DNA from: Bremia lactucae | Taxonomy: Eukaryota; Oomycota; Peronosporomycetes; Peronosporales; Peronosporaceae | NCBI RefSeq assembly: GCF_004359215.1 | Contig: NC_090610.1 | Coordinates: 15,602,759-15,666,758, forward strand | DNA: 64,000 bases | Reading direction: 5' to 3' | In this document: one piece after another, positions 11,561-22,747 of the stretch | How the letters are laid out: every line of letters starts with the position of its first letter | Numbering within the stretch: position 1 is the first letter of the stretch | The notes under the pieces: model-generated | What the model was told of the DNA's origin: nothing | What the model saw: only the letters and a program-made list of their open reading frames with translations | Database searches by the model: none | Made by a program: the position numbers and the translations under genes

Positions 11561-12335
11561 GGCGCAACGCGCAATGTTTCTAGCGAAGCTCTGGAGTGTC
11601 ATGAACCCACCTTTATTAGGCAACAAAAGCGCTATTGGCGCGAATGACTGATTAAACTGTCAGTGTTTTAGACATTGGAATGTCCGAGTTAATAAACTTC
11701 AATGTTAGAAACATTAATTCTGAGCCCAACTTAGAGAAAGGAGGTGGAACGGCACGTGCTCCGTCGAGTGACACTCGATGTAATAACGATACACTGAATG
11801 GTGAAAGCATTGCTGGCCTAAGGCCGAGTCATCAAGGGTGTAATATCCCTGAGATACGTGGAGTGGCACGTCTAAGTCCACCGAGTATGGTCGGTCGATG
11901 TGGCACCATACTGAGTGTCAGTAGTGACTTGTCGGATGTCGAATTAGACACCAGCTCTGGTATAGTTGGCCTTGCGGCAATTCCTTTGTTACATGCTCTT
12001 TTAGGGCTAGACGATTCCATTGATGAGTGCGGTCGAGCCTTAAAAGCTGGTGACTTATCTGAGATGGTGGTCATTCGACCAACGATTGAGCTAAACTCAT
12101 CGTAATTTCTGGACGAAGCTGTCCTGGATGACACAAAAGCTGCACTTAGTGCGCGGAGTGGGTCATCGATCCTTAAAGATCCTACCAATCCATTCCTTGA
12201 TTAGGGAATTCCAAGATTGGTATGCACCAACACCATCTGCTTACCCCCGAATGGAGGCGTCCGTCATGAAATTGACTTGGTCCCGGAATTCAAAGATTGT
12301 GCCACACGACGGTGGCCTTAACCAAGGGAACAGAG
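11561..12335 (+). pseudogene. Family B protease-RT linker
   Basis: An open stretch at 11680-12105 encodes a polar, low-complexity spacer ([26 protein letters not shown]). The same spacer appears at 54357-54779 and, inverted, at 53850-54176 in copy B2. It lies between the protease and reverse transcriptase and has no recognised fold. Confidence 0.55.
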
Positions 12336-13070
12336 TGAAGTCATTAACGATTTCTTCCGTGCTAAGCACGAGGCTGGAATGGTACGATAAAGCAAATCTC
12401 CCGCGTATTGTACATCCTTATAATAGGCTTAATGCTGCCACTATACCAGCACAAACCCCCATTACTAGAAGAAATGTTCTTCAGAGCAAATTGGTGGGAT
12501 GTACAATGTACAATGTACAGTGCAATTGACTTAGTCAATCATTATTATTAACTGCTCATGCGAGCAATGATAACCCGCTTACAGCGATTAGCACCCCAAG
12601 CGGTATGCTATGTAAGTGGTTGGTTGTGCCCTGGCAACATTTAATCGTACAGTGACTCAACTGTTCCGCCCTCATCGAGGTTATGCACAGACTGATTTTG
12701 ATGACATTTTTGTTCATAGTCGTGCGGAGCAGGGTCGATCGGGTGTGGAAACCATAAAGACTATTTGCGGGCTCGCACAAATATTGTTTGCAAATGCATC
12801 TAAATGCATTTTTGGCGCGGAAGAAATTTCTTTCTTAGGGTGCTTCATTGGAAAGCGAGGCCTCAAAGCGGATCCCGCTAAGATAAAAGCCATAGTAGAT
12901 TGGCCGGATCCTAAAACCAAAAGGGTTTGCGTAAGTGGTTGGGTCTCGTCAATTATTAACACAAATATAGCGAAATTGCGCTGATAAGGCTAGGCTATTA
13001 TCTAATCTCCTTAAAAGGATACAGAATGGTGCTGGACTAGCACCGAAAATAATGCTTTTCGAGCAGTCAA
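12336..13070 (+). pseudogene. Family B reverse transcriptase, broken
   Basis: Recognisable RT blocks are RIVHPYNRLNAATIPAQTPI near 12410, a degraded VDGYYQ block, a gapped WLVMPQ block near 12610, then TVTQLFRPHRG. The catalytic YFDD box reads DFDD (TDFDDIFVHS, near 12690). The thumb includes ISFLGCFIGKRGLKADPAKI. Stops and frameshifts separate the blocks. Confidence 0.8.
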
Positions 13071-13079
13071 GGATAGTCT

Positions 13080-13650
13080 TATCCTTGCCTCGATTCTAGC
13101 ACTGCCAAACCTAAATTGGCCTCTCAGTGTCGTCTGTGACGCATCAGATTTTGCCATTGGCAGTGCTCTGTTACAAACAGATGTTGATGGGCATGAACGT
13201 GTTATTGCGTTCGAGTCTAGACAGCTTAAAGCTGCGGAAAAGAATTACCCAGTTCATGACAAAGAGTTACTTGCTCTGAAGTATGCTCTCGACAAATTCA
13301 GGGTTCATCTGCTCGGCTCTAAGCCGTTTGTGATATATACAGATCACGCGCTATTACGCACTGCGACTAAGTCGCCCCATCTCTCACTGAGAATGGCCCG
13401 ATGGTTATCCGATTTTGCCAAATACAATTTCGAGGTTAAGTATAAGCCTGGCAAGCTGAATGCTTTGACTGATGCGTTATCACACAGGCCGAATTATGAG
13501 CTCTCTCATTTTACGACTATAATGCCACCTATTACTGAATTAATCCGTTCGGCTTACGCCAAGGATGAACAGTTTGGAGCTCTCCTACGAGCTCTAAAGA
13601 GCACTGAATCGGGTTTTAATTTGTCGGCATGTTCGCGTGCAAGGTGACAT
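13080..13650 (+). pseudogene. Family B RNase H
   Basis: The RNase H domain following RT is largely open. VVCDASDFAIG supplies the first catalytic Asp, HDKELLALKYAL the Glu helix and YTDHALLRTA the next Asp. KYKPGKLNALTDALSHRP closes the domain. It is among the best preserved parts of this copy. Confidence 0.85.
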
Positions 13651-14640
13651 CGATTATCTATCGAAAACGACCTGTTGCTTTATTGCACGGACATCGCAGA
13701 CCCTCCGCGCGTCGTTGCTCCTCATGATGAGGATTTAAAGTACCGAATCCGCTATGAGGTACACGATACTGTCTTGGTGGTCATCTCGGTAGAGAAAGAC
13801 CTACGGCTCTGTAAGGTACATTTATTGGTGGTCAAATTTGACATATGGGTCAGCACATACATTCGCACATGCAAAACTTTCCAACGGGTCAAACCCTCGG
13901 CACATGCTGCTGGACCACTGGAAAGTCTGCCCGTACCCACAGGGTGGTGGGAGTCGATTAGTATGGATTTTGTTTTTGGCCTACCGAAAGATTCGGCCGG
14001 TAACACAGGCATAGTGGTCTTTGTTCACCGATTGAGCAAAATGGCTCACTTAGCGGCTGTGCCGGATACCATTGATGGTGAAGGTACATTGAAGCTGTTC
14101 ATCGATCGCGGGTTTAAGCAACACGGTGTGCCAGCGGCAATTGTCTCTGATTGAGACCCCCGTTTTACGGGTAAATTTTGTAGATCGATTTCCGAGTACT
14201 TGGCACCAGATTGGACATGTCTAACGCGGACCATCCGGAGACCGTTGGTCAAATTGAACGCGTCATCCGCGTCGTTGAAGACGTCTTACGCAGTGTGTGT
14301 GCTCAGATACCAAAACGCTGGAGCTCAATGCTCCCAGGGGTGAAATTTGTTTAAAAAACGCTGTTTGTGCCTCTCCAGGCTACACTCCGTTCTACATCAA
14401 AGGTCTCACCCACCCACGCGTTCTGTTAAAGATCCCACTACGTTGCTCACGGCTTGGTGGGGGGAAATTAGCCGATAGGCTTGCTGATATCAGCCTTGTT
14501 ACCGTTCGGAAACAAGTAAGCGAGTTTCTCGCGACGCGATTTACTGTCTTAAGACATGTAAGGGATACGATGGCCGATAGCCAATACAAACAAAAAGAAC
14601 AAGCAGATGCCAAGGCAGAAGCTGTGTTAATTCTGATATG
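13651..14640 (+). pseudogene. Family B integrase, broken
   Basis: An open segment at 13675-14154 contains a degraded HHCC region and the start of the DDE core (SMDFVFGLPKDSAGNTGIVV). It stops in IVSD, where the second catalytic Asp should be followed by a glycine-rich turn. The remaining core (GQIERV, then TPFYIKG) continues out of frame to about 14420. Confidence 0.8.
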
Positions 14641-15306
14641 GTCGGAAACCGAGTTTTATTAAACGCTAGGAACCTACCTGCTAACTTGGTTTCCGCGGTC
14701 TTCAAGACCGAATTGCGCCCGTGCTTTATTGGACCATTTACGGTAGTGGCCAAGAAGGGCCTAGCTTACACGCTAAATCGTCCTAGCAAGCTGCGTACAT
14801 ATCCAGTGTCTTACATTGGCTTGCTTAAGCCATATCGAGACTCTTCCCACGTGGACTTAAAAGCGCTTGCGCCGAGACAGACGGTCGTGCCACAGATTGC
14901 TGCATCCTTACCAGGATGTCCAGCTGGCCCTCTAAAGGAGGTAGTTGACGCTCCAGCAGAGAAAGATGGTTCTGAACCGCCTCAAATGAGCTCTCAATCT
15001 GAGCAAGGCTCTCACGAAGAAGTTCCACCTCGTGCTTTAGAACATAAATTGCTTCCGTCGAGATTTTGGTCCCCTCCCGCGCTGCTTGATGCGCGGGGGA
15101 ACTTTCACGTGGAGAAACCTTTACAGCGACGTCGTCGTGTGGGCCAATACCAGTATCTGATGAAGTGGCTGGGGTACCCCTCTTCTGAAAACTCTTGGGA
15201 GTTTGGGGTACCTCTTCGGCAAGATTGCCCATACGCCGTGGACGTATTTGAGCGCAAAGCTGAACTTCAACTCGCGTCAAACGACGCTTCCCACCACAAG
15301 AAGTGA
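14638..15306 (+). CDS. Family B pol C-terminus with chromodomain
   Basis: This is an open 222-codon segment of pol. It begins in the GPY/F-like integrase tail (VLLNARNLPANL, FIGPFTVVAKKGLAYTL), passes the conserved turn YIGLLKPY, then a proline-rich linker. It ends in a chromodomain (FHVEKPLQRRRRVGQYQYLM, then KWLGYPSSENSWEF). Chromodomains of this position target chromovirus integration to marked chromatin. The antisense gene at 14825-16124 overlaps it almost completely, and both strands are open from 14825 to 15280. Confidence 0.8.
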   Translation: MVGNRVLLNARNLPANLVSAVFKTELRPCFIGPFTVVAKKGLAYTLNRPSKLRTYPVSYIGLLKPYRDSSHVDLKALAPRQTVVPQIAASLPGCPAGPLKEVVDAPAEKDGSEPPQMSSQSEQGSHEEVPPRALEHKLLPSRFWSPPALLDARGNFHVEKPLQRRRRVGQYQYLMKWLGYPSSENSWEFGVPLRQDCPYAVDVFERKAELQLASNDASHHKK

Positions 15307-16124
15307 TATAGGTGGACTTATAGCCTCAGTGCAGCTTCGATCCATGGTTGCACGGCTAACCAAAGCACTGAAATTTCGGCTAGGCCTTTTTTGTTTCGTA
15401 AGATAATTGCCGGACGTAGCTGGCCTTTGGCCTTAAGCTTGGTGAATTCGGAGCGAAGCTTTCTTTTTAACCGAACATCAGCCATATCCACAGACTCTCT
15501 AATATTCCAAATATTGCGGAGGCGGCGGGCCCGATGGACCCAACGGAAATTTTTTTGGTCTCTCTTTGATTCGTTTCGAAACAAAGCGATCGGAATTTTA
15601 CTCATTGAGGTCACCGAGCCCCACGTTCCTGATCATGCAAACGCGTTAGATACTGACTTCACGTCATTACTTTTGGCGTAAGGTATCGCTCACGAAGAGC
15701 GTCGCGAGCAGCGAGCTCCTCCAGCGTCCTCGCCGTGAGAATAATGATCCAGATGGCCAACTGAGACGCGGGATCTCTTTGTTACGCTCTTCCACATTAA
15801 ATGGACTGAATCTGTATTGACTATGAGCTTTAGCTTTTGCTATTCCTGCAGCTCGACGACGAGCCTGTTCCTCTATGAGGATTGCCCGCACTTGGTGTTC
15901 ATCTAGCGGATTCGTAATAATGTTGGAATTAGGTCCCGTGTCCTGCTCAATGCAGTTAAGAGATCGGCAGCACCACGTTCTGGGAACGGATTTGTGGCCC
16001 GCCTACGTTCAACCGGAGGAAAAAGCGTGTTAGAGCGACGCTCTTTTCCCTCATCCTCTGATGGAGATTGACTTTCATAGTCCACCGTTCTGCTAAAAGT
16101 CTGTGACTCACGCATAATTGTCAT
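14825..16124 (-). CDS. Antisense gene of family B (copy B1), frameshifted
   Basis: It reads opposite to pol, from an ATG 111 bp inside the 3' LTR boundary (MTIMRESQT...) to a stop opposite the pol motif YIGLLKPY. The segments, in order, contain NPFPERGAADLLTALSRT, EEQARRRAAGIAKAKAHSQY, VHRARRLRNIWNIRES, KLKAKGQL, RRMGNLAEEV, PKSFQKRGT, and finally a heptad-rich tail (ESSFEAVQNHLSLLERQLPP). Three frames must be joined, so this copy is broken. The same peptide is found in copy B2 (50380-51627), including the part that does not overlap pol, which argues for a real protein. I recognise no family and assign no function. Confidence 0.6.
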
Positions 16125-16235
16125 GGACAAAGGAAAGCAAAACACAACCAAACGGTTAGCTGTTTATGTTCTAAAACCTCAAAGAGGAAATGAAGCGAAT
16201 GTTGTCACTCGGTGTCAACAGTCTGATGGGGAGGG

Positions 16236-16305
16236 TGTAATGGGGCGCACAATGGGTAAAGAATCGTTGTTATGGTACATTGACTTATGGGTAAAACACC
16301 CTTTT
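16236..16305 (+). mobile_element. Family B 3' LTR fragment
   Basis: It begins TGTAATGGGG directly after a purine tract (GGGGAGGG). This is the reverse complement of the LTR end at 50268. Only 70 bp remain before the family D LTR. Confidence 0.75.
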
Positions 16306-16775
16306 TGTAACGGGGCACCTTTCACTAGTACTGATCAGTACAGTTTGAGTATAGTGTAGGTAGGGTGCCTCGAAACTTCACGTACGCACGAGTACAGAGG
16401 AAGATTTATAAGTAGCTAAGGATCTTCAGCTACGAAAGGTAATTCAATGGATTTAGAATTAGGGAAAAGTAAAACTAATAATTTAATCAATTTCCTACGT
16501 AAGATCTTCTATCTACTACTGAATTTATTATATTAATATCTAAATAGTATGGCGCCTCCATGCGCACCACCCAATCGTGTCTTGAAACAATTGGGGGATT
16601 CATTTAGACCTAAATCAACCAACTAATTGAGTTAATGTCTTATTGCATCAAAAATATCAAATTTGGTATTTTTGGAGCTATTTCAGTCAAATTTAATATA
16701 AATAATTAATTTGTACTTCTTTGCTTATTTCCTCTTATACGAAATTATACTTATGTAACGGGACACCCCGTTACA
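16306..16775 (-). mobile_element. Family D LTR (470 bp)
   Basis: In minus orientation it starts TGTAACGGGGTGTCCCGTTACA, a perfect 9-bp inverted repeat with a 4-base loop, and ends GTGCCCCGTTACA. A polypurine tract (AAGGGGGGGGGA) precedes it, so it is the 3' LTR of a minus-strand element. The next 65 bp match the sub-LTR region at 22606-22670. The body beyond about 16843 instead belongs to family C, so the element is recombinant or deleted. Confidence 0.75.
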
Positions 16776-16842
16776 TCCCCCCCCTTAAGCAGCAGTAACT
16801 ATAGTGATTGATATAGGGTGACAGGAAAGATTATTAAGTCTT

Positions 16843-17620
16843 GTGCAATTGCACGAATCTTCTCTGGATCCGCACCGATTCCACCCTTTGCAATGGAACA
16901 TCCTTAAAAGGGAATCTCTTTCGCCCCAAAGAGGCACTTGTTGATGCTCGCAAAAAGTCGATTCTCGCGCATACACATCAACACCGCTCGAAGTGCTCGA
17001 CATGTACCTGAACATCCGTTTTATCCCCTTCCGCCTTGCTGTAAACGAATATATCGTCGAAATACGTCTGCGCGAAGTGCCGCATAGGCCGATAGAGTTG
17101 CGTCACCAGCCTGCTAAACGTAGCTGGTGCGCTGGAAAGCCCCTGGGGCATGACCAACCATTCCACTGGGAGTGTTCACTGCTGCGAGAGAAATGTCTGA
17201 TTCCGTCATGAGGAGTTGATAATAGCCGTCGACCATGTCGAGCGCGCTAAAATACTGCATTCGGCCATGTTGTTCTGCAACACATCCTTCCGAGGATTTG
17301 GCGTAGACGCCGCAACTGTGACCGTATTTAGCGTGTTAACAGCATGACCCATGCGCCATTTCCCATTGGGTTTACGCACACAAAACGTCGGCGACGAATG
17401 TGGTGATTTTAACTATCGGACAAAACCCGCTGTGTGCTTTTCCGCAAAGAATCCGTCAATAGCGTCCACTTGCTCCTTGAGCAGCGGCCGTTGGCGCGTC
17501 GCACTTTGTACCCGGCTCCAGATCAATCTCATGGCGTACACCCCGATCCGGAGGTAACACCGAGGGAGGGTCATCCGAGACCACATCCGAAAACTCCTTC
17601 AACAGAGGATAAATATAATC
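16843..17620 (-). pseudogene. Family C reverse transcriptase, broken (C1)
   Basis: It contains WLVMPQGLSSAPATFSRLVT, an intact YFDD box (TYFDDIFVYSK) and the upstream HEIDLEPGTKCDAP block. Stops and small deletions interrupt it. The fragment ends within the RT connection region. Confidence 0.75.
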
Positions 17621-18780
17621 CCTTCGATCCTTTAGGATGGCCGAGCCGTACCTCTTCTGACGATGAGCCTTGCTCTCCTCGTCCAATACATCCGGGTCCA
17701 TGACCGAAGAGGTGTTCAACTCCACAGACAACGCTTCGCGACGTATAAGGACCACATCTTCTACGATCCCTCCTTGAGATCCGCTAGGAATGCTGTTTGG
17801 GATATCTCCTCAAGCTCGTACAATACTTCGAGCTTAGGAAGCGGTTCCACCGCAATCCCGTCCATGTCATGTCGATCCGCGACTATGATCTCCAATTCAG
17901 GAGCTGAACCAGCCTCATCTTGTGCGTATCGCCGTGCTTTTACGCCTTCTTGTGCGGGAACTGAGCCAGTCTCACCGCCTTGTACGCGCTGTCCAACAAC
18001 TACGATTTCCTGCGACAAGGTGAGCCCAACTTTGCCACGTGCGCGTCGCCCAGCCACTGCGTCTTCCTGGGTGGAGACTAACTCAGCCTCACCACCCTTC
18101 AGGCGTCGTCCAACGATTTCCTGTGAAGAAGTGAACCCATCTTCTTCACGTGCGCGTCGCACAGCGACTGCGTCTTCCTGGGTGGAGACTGACCCAGCCT
18201 CACCACTCTTTACGCGTTGTCCAACGACTGCTATTTCCTGAAAAGGAGAGAGCCCATTTTCTTCACGTGGCCACATCTTTACCGCTTGCGCAACCCCCCA
18301 CGGTTACATATTTCGGTGAAGGAGGAAATGCATCTCTTTCATTAACGTGTCGCCGAGCGACATCGCCTTCTTGAGTAATAGTGACTGTAGCACTATTCTG
18401 TGCGCAGCCGCACACAGTTGCGACTTCCGATAACAGAGTAAACACGACTCTTCATTTGCGCGTCGCACAGCGACAGCGACTTCACTACCGCTTGCGCAAC
18501 CACCCTCGATCGCGACTTCCTTTGTGGAGGCTGACCAAGCTTCAGCACCTACTGAGGCTCCAGTCGATACTCGACGGCCTTCTTCATGTCGCCTCCGCCG
18601 ACCCGGCAAAGAGGCGCTCCGAGCGTGGAATGCGATGTTCGTGCACAAAATCATCGCGTGACGAGGAGGGGGCATTACCCACCAGGGCTCGTTCCACAAG
18701 TGATTTGTGACTAGCACCCATGGTGCGACTACGTCAGTCGATCCATGGCTCATGCTTCATAAGCCATCGCATCTCATCTT
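17621..18780 (-). repeat. Family C protease-RT spacer with degenerate 20-residue repeats (C1)
   Basis: The minus-strand open segment 17761-18276 encodes repeating units of about 18-21 residues. The pattern is roughly a short hydrophobic run, RRAR or QRVK, then G, E, S/T and QE (examples: EIVGRRLKGGEAELVSTQE, DAVAGRRARGKVGLTLSQ). The DNA shows the same periodicity as variants of GCGTCTTCCTGGGTGGAGAC. More decayed units continue to about 18550. It is highly charged and probably disordered. Copy C2 has the same array. Confidence 0.7.
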
Positions 18781-18830
18781 CAGAGTCAAACTCATCAAAT
18801 TTGATTATTAAGAATAACAAAACCTTACGA

Positions 18831-19010
18831 GTCGATCCGATCGATCCTATCGCTAGCGAACGGACACCTTGCTGTTGCTCTTCGAGCCTTCAATAGCCTT
18901 GGCGTACAACGCTTGAATTTTCTCCACAGTGGCGCCCGAGTCAATCAAGACCGTCATGGAGTCTTCGTACCCCTTTTCCTTAGCGGTAACCACCACCAAG
19001 TTTGACCGCA
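18831..19010 (-). pseudogene. Family C protease remnant (C1)
   Basis: The aspartic protease motif DSGAT is preceded by an MTVLI strand (near 18930-18965). The rest is interrupted. Confidence 0.6.
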
Positions 19011-20110
19011 CAGCGGTCACAGTCGAACACAACAGTGTTATCGCGGGACTTGTTCTCCAGGAAGAGGAGAAGGCAATCGTCCTCTTTTCTTTAGAGAGAG
19101 TGACCTCCCAGTAGGACGTCCCGCGCCTACTGTGATACTTCGTTTTCCGTCTCTACAACGCTCACTGGGTTCAGATTTTGCTTTGTCGAAGCAGGCTTGC
19201 CATGGACGACCTTCCATGGGTTCTTGGGGGCAGTTTCTGCGATAATGAACAAGCGCATTACACCCGAAACAGCGGCACCGGCCTTCAAATTTCCCCAGCA
19301 CGGACGCGCTGTTCGGCCGATGATATCTTCATGGGGGTGAAGCCTTCGGCGAATTGCGTCGATCCGACGTGGCCCTGGGCTGATCTCGTGCAGTGGTCTT
19401 CCAATAAAGCTTTTTGCACAGCTTTGTTGAACGTAGTCGCTTGGCGGCGAAAGAGTTCATAGCGAACAGGACCGACTGGGACACCGTCCATGATCACCGT
19501 GACCTTTACTTCTTCCGACAGCGGAGCCCCGGCCATGGCGGCCTTCAAATTTTGATGCTACATGGTATAGTCCGGTAGGACCGGTTTCCTTGCTTGCTTC
19601 GCAAGAACAACGACCGATGACGGTAGCCCACGTTGGCGGTCAGAAATATCGTTCGCATCTCCTGAGCCATGAACTCCCACGAGACAAAGTATCCCGGAGT
19701 AGACGTCTCCTTGGCCATAGCCTACACCCTTGCCCGACCTCCCAGGTTCGAAAGGGCAAAGGCCACTTGAGACCTCGCGTCGCGAATCTGGCCTGCGCTC
19801 AGCGCAATCTTGATCTCCCGGATCCAGAAGACCAAGCTATCCGCTTCCTTTCCGTCCAACGCGGGAACGCGATCTTCCCAGGCTTCGACTTATCTGAACG
19901 CTGCGTATACGACGCCGGCGTCGAAGAGGCGCCCAGTGCCTCCGCTCTCACTGCCGTACGTGCGGCATCTTGCGTCGCCGTACTCACGTAAGCAATGAGA
20001 GAAGATTCGTAGCGCTCAATAGCGCTCAACTCGAGCCCTTTGTTGGTCGGCAGTCAGGGAAGGGAACCCGACAAAAAACTCCCCGCCTAACAGGCTGACC
20101 ATCCTTTCAA
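19011..20110 (-). pseudogene. Family C gag with zinc knuckle, broken (C1)
   Basis: A CCHC knuckle lies near 19240-19280 (CFGCNALVHYRRNC: C-x2-C-x4-H-x4-C), followed by a basic tail. Further gag segments are open at 19285-19548 and 19799-20029 in different frames. No start codon can be assigned. Confidence 0.65.
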
Positions 20111-20123
20111 GCGTCGCCCAATG

Positions 20124-20562
20124 TGTAACGGGGTGTATCGTTATATGAAATTAACACTTAAAAGGTTGTTAATTAATATGTTATCTAAAAGGTAGATAAA
20201 ATTTGGAGGATATTACTTTATACAGTAATGTTCAGAATTCTTATCCATAAATAGATTATATCTATTATTCCGCAGACTAATCAGCTGTAGAGATAAACAA
20301 AAGAGAGAAACAGATAAGATAAGAATTTAATTGCATGTTTCGTATTAGATTATAATTGAGTAAGCATTTACAAGATAGAAAGAGAGACACTTAATTATAT
20401 TAATACAGTTTTCATTTTACCCTCTTTAAGCTAGTTACCTTAAAGAGAAGTCTTCCTCTGCACTTACTAGTGTACGTGAAATAACGAAAGGCACTACTCG
20501 CAACTGAAGCAGTGCGAAGTGGACTTGTACTGAAGCAGTACAAGTCGTAGTGCCCCGTTACA
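20124..20562 (+). mobile_element. Family A LTR (439 bp) with adjoining primer-binding site
   Basis: It runs from TGTAACGGGGTGTATCGTTA to AGTGCCCCGTTACA. The 10-bp terminal inverted repeat TGTAACGGGG/CCCCGTTACA is intact. CC then TGGTAGCACTTGTAGTCC follows at 20563 and is a candidate tRNA primer-binding site. It is a 5' LTR. Confidence 0.88.
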
Positions 20563-20612
20563 CCTGGTAGCACTTGTAGTCCGTCCAAGGACCACATTTT
20601 CCTACATTTAAC

Positions 20613-21344
20613 ATGGACATGTTAGATGATAGTGGGAATACGCATCACGTTTCCCGTGAAAGCTACTCCTTTTTAAGCGATATAGAAAGAAGTGCGGTCG
20701 AACGAATGAGTTCGACCGTAGGAAACGATGCAATTTTGGCAATGCTGTCCAATTGGACAGAGATGCCCTCCATTCAGCCATTGCCAAATTCATACAACAT
20801 GAACTTGACGAGATGAAGGAGAAAGTAGCCTTGCTGAATCAGCAAGGCTCTCAAGAGGTAGAACTGTTGAGGTTACAACAGGTACAGACCCCTGTACCTG
20901 GGATGATGCAAACGCGTCGTCCCGAAACTTTAAAGATTGACATCTTTAAGTATAGGGGAGTCGAAGAAGACTTCCTCTTGAGATGGTTTTTCGAGTTGGA
21001 CGATGCCATAACGGCACGTCACATCATCGACGAGCAAATGCAAGTCGCATTCGCTCAATCAAATTTGGCAGGTCGTGCCAAAACTTGGGCATTGGGCCTT
21101 AAGTTGCGCGACCCATACATCTTTGAGTCGCAAGAGGCTTTTTAAGCCCGGCTCAAACAGACGTTTGTACCACCAAGGGCTGAGTTCAGAGCTTGTTCAG
21201 AGCTTCTGAAACTCAAGCAAGGCAAGCGTGATATTCACGCATATGCCCAGCACATACGACTCTTAGCGAGTTGTATAACAAATAACCTAGTTCATGAACA
21301 CACGTTAATTACGGTGTTCACGCAAGCTCTTACGGATGGTCCTT
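20613..21344 (+). pseudogene. Family A gag, frameshifted and truncated
   Basis: Gag starts at MDMLDDSGNTHHVSRESYSF. A one-base shift near 20750 moves the frame to the segment RDALHSAIAKFIQHELDEMK, which continues through YRGVEEDFLLRWFFELDDAI and NLAGRAKTWALGLKLRD to a stop at 21145. Decayed gag continues to about 21344. There it joins family B gag in the opposite orientation, so this is a recombinant junction. Confidence 0.75.
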
Positions 21345-22077
21345 CCTCAACGAGCTTAGATCCGTGGGTTCCGGTCTATTAGACGGTACCCATGTGCTCG
21401 AAGAGCTTGTTCGGTACACGGGCGTGCTAACTTGGTCAGACACATAGTCGAACTCAGCGCGTAGTGCTATGGCAACTGCCTCTTCGAAATAGCAGAATTA
21501 GATCGGAATAATTCCGTTCGGTAAACGCCCTCATGAAGACCCCCCATAAAAACTGTTACGACAATGGCTTCTTGCACCGGGTCTTGATGCATGAATGCAA
21601 TGAGAGTTTAAACTCCTGGATATAGTCTTCTAGGGTTCGTTTACCCTGTCGAGTCGCTATGAGCCGCGATTGCATGCGAAAAGCCTGATCAGGCGGTGCA
21701 AACATGCTGGCCAATTGCTGAGAGAAATGCGTCATTTATGGACGTGCTGCGCGATAGTGTCTACTCCATGGCTCTACCTCCGAGTTAGGAAATGGCAATA
21801 GCCACCTTTTGCCGTTATGTTAAGAACAAGGCTGAGTCAATAGACATCCAAAAAGGGAGGTTTTCTCACTGGATTCATATCGCATAAAGGCTTCAAGCCT
21901 TGCATGCAGGACCTCTGGTCCCTGGGATATAATGAACTTTACGTGTTCAAGCCCAAACTAAGTCTTGAGCTTGTCATACGCTATGCGTTGCGCCTCTGAA
22001 GTTCTGAAAACCCTTACTTTCAGTGAAGGCTTAGTCTTATAAAAATCAGGCGTAGATTGACTACAATTGCTACCAGG
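21345..22077 (-). pseudogene. Family B gag remnant
   Basis: The nucleotide sequence parallels 55195-56075 in the same orientation (for example CTCGAAGAGCTTGTTCGGTA and GTGCTGCGCGATAGTG). No long frame survives. It directly precedes the LTR at 22078, separated by ACCAGG (CCTGGT on the coding strand, the expected primer-binding position). Confidence 0.7.
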
Positions 22078-22560
22078 TGTAGCGGATCTACCTCGCTCCT
22101 AAAGTCAGAGGAAGACTTTTAGACTCAAAGAGTATCTTACTTCTATAGAAGTAATGGGTTCAACAACTTAGGAAGTCGTACAAGCTGTTACAGCTTAATA
22201 GATCCTGGTTCAAGGAACTTAGGGGTTCGTAGAACCAAGTGGCAACTACTGTTCAAGAGTATATACTGTAGAAAGGCTTATATCTCTTATAGATCAATGC
22301 GCAAGCCTTAAGAAGGCACTTAACGCTTTAAGATCAAAATATGAACTGCACTATGTATAATTATTCAGTTCAAAACCTTACCCTAGCTATTATAAAAATA
22401 GATTTCGGCCGCCAGATATAAATCTGGCGGCGACCACATTTGTTACCCATAACAAATCAAATTTTTTTTTTTGTAATTAACTATTTTAAATAGGATAAAA
22501 GAGTATTTTACTTATAAAGTAAATGTACGAAACAACAACGGTTCTCCAACCAATGTGTAC
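22078..22560 (-). mobile_element. Family B LTR (5' LTR of a minus-strand copy, end truncated)
   Basis: On the plus strand it begins TGTAGCGGATCTACCTCGCT and follows 49798-50268 and 56647-57128 to CCAATGTGTAC. The terminal CCCATTACA is replaced by family D sequence. Confidence 0.8.
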
Positions 22561-22747
22561 TTCTAATGGGAAATAACACTTATGTAACGGGACACCCCGT
22601 TTCATCGCCACTTCTAACCAACAGTCACTATAGTGACTGATATAGGGTGACGGGAAATACTATTATGTCTTTCCCTGTAATATGCATTGTTGGTATTAAT
22701 CAGAATACCGATTTTATATTCATTAATTGATTTTGACCAAAATTATA

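Larger units (their letters stand above)
10911..16305 (+). mobile_element. Family B Gypsy element, 5'-truncated (copy B1)
   Basis: This is a chromovirus-like Ty3/Gypsy element read on the plus strand. In order it has gag zinc-knuckle region, protease, long linker, reverse transcriptase, RNase H, integrase, chromodomain, an antisense gene and 70 bp of 3' LTR. Homologous DNA in the opposite orientation forms copy B2 (49798-57128). Many stops and frameshifts disrupt gag-pol. The 5' end is lost at the junction with the inverted family A gag piece. The 3' LTR is cut at 16305 by a family D LTR. Confidence 0.85.
16843..20110 (-). mobile_element. Family C Gypsy fragment (copy C1): gag to RT
   Basis: This minus-strand element piece closely matches copy C2 (36500-39170) and extends further into gag. 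RT is followed abruptly by family D 3'-terminal sequence, so RNase H, integrase, antisense gene and the family C LTR are missing. The gag end stops just before the family A LTR at 20124. Confidence 0.8.

Noticed and set aside
17663..18241. 192-codon plus-strand frame rich in Ser/Thr/Pro opposite the family C spacer
   Set aside because: It mirrors the repeat array on the coding strand. The low-complexity composition explains its openness, and the homologous frame in C2 (37407-37829) is shorter.
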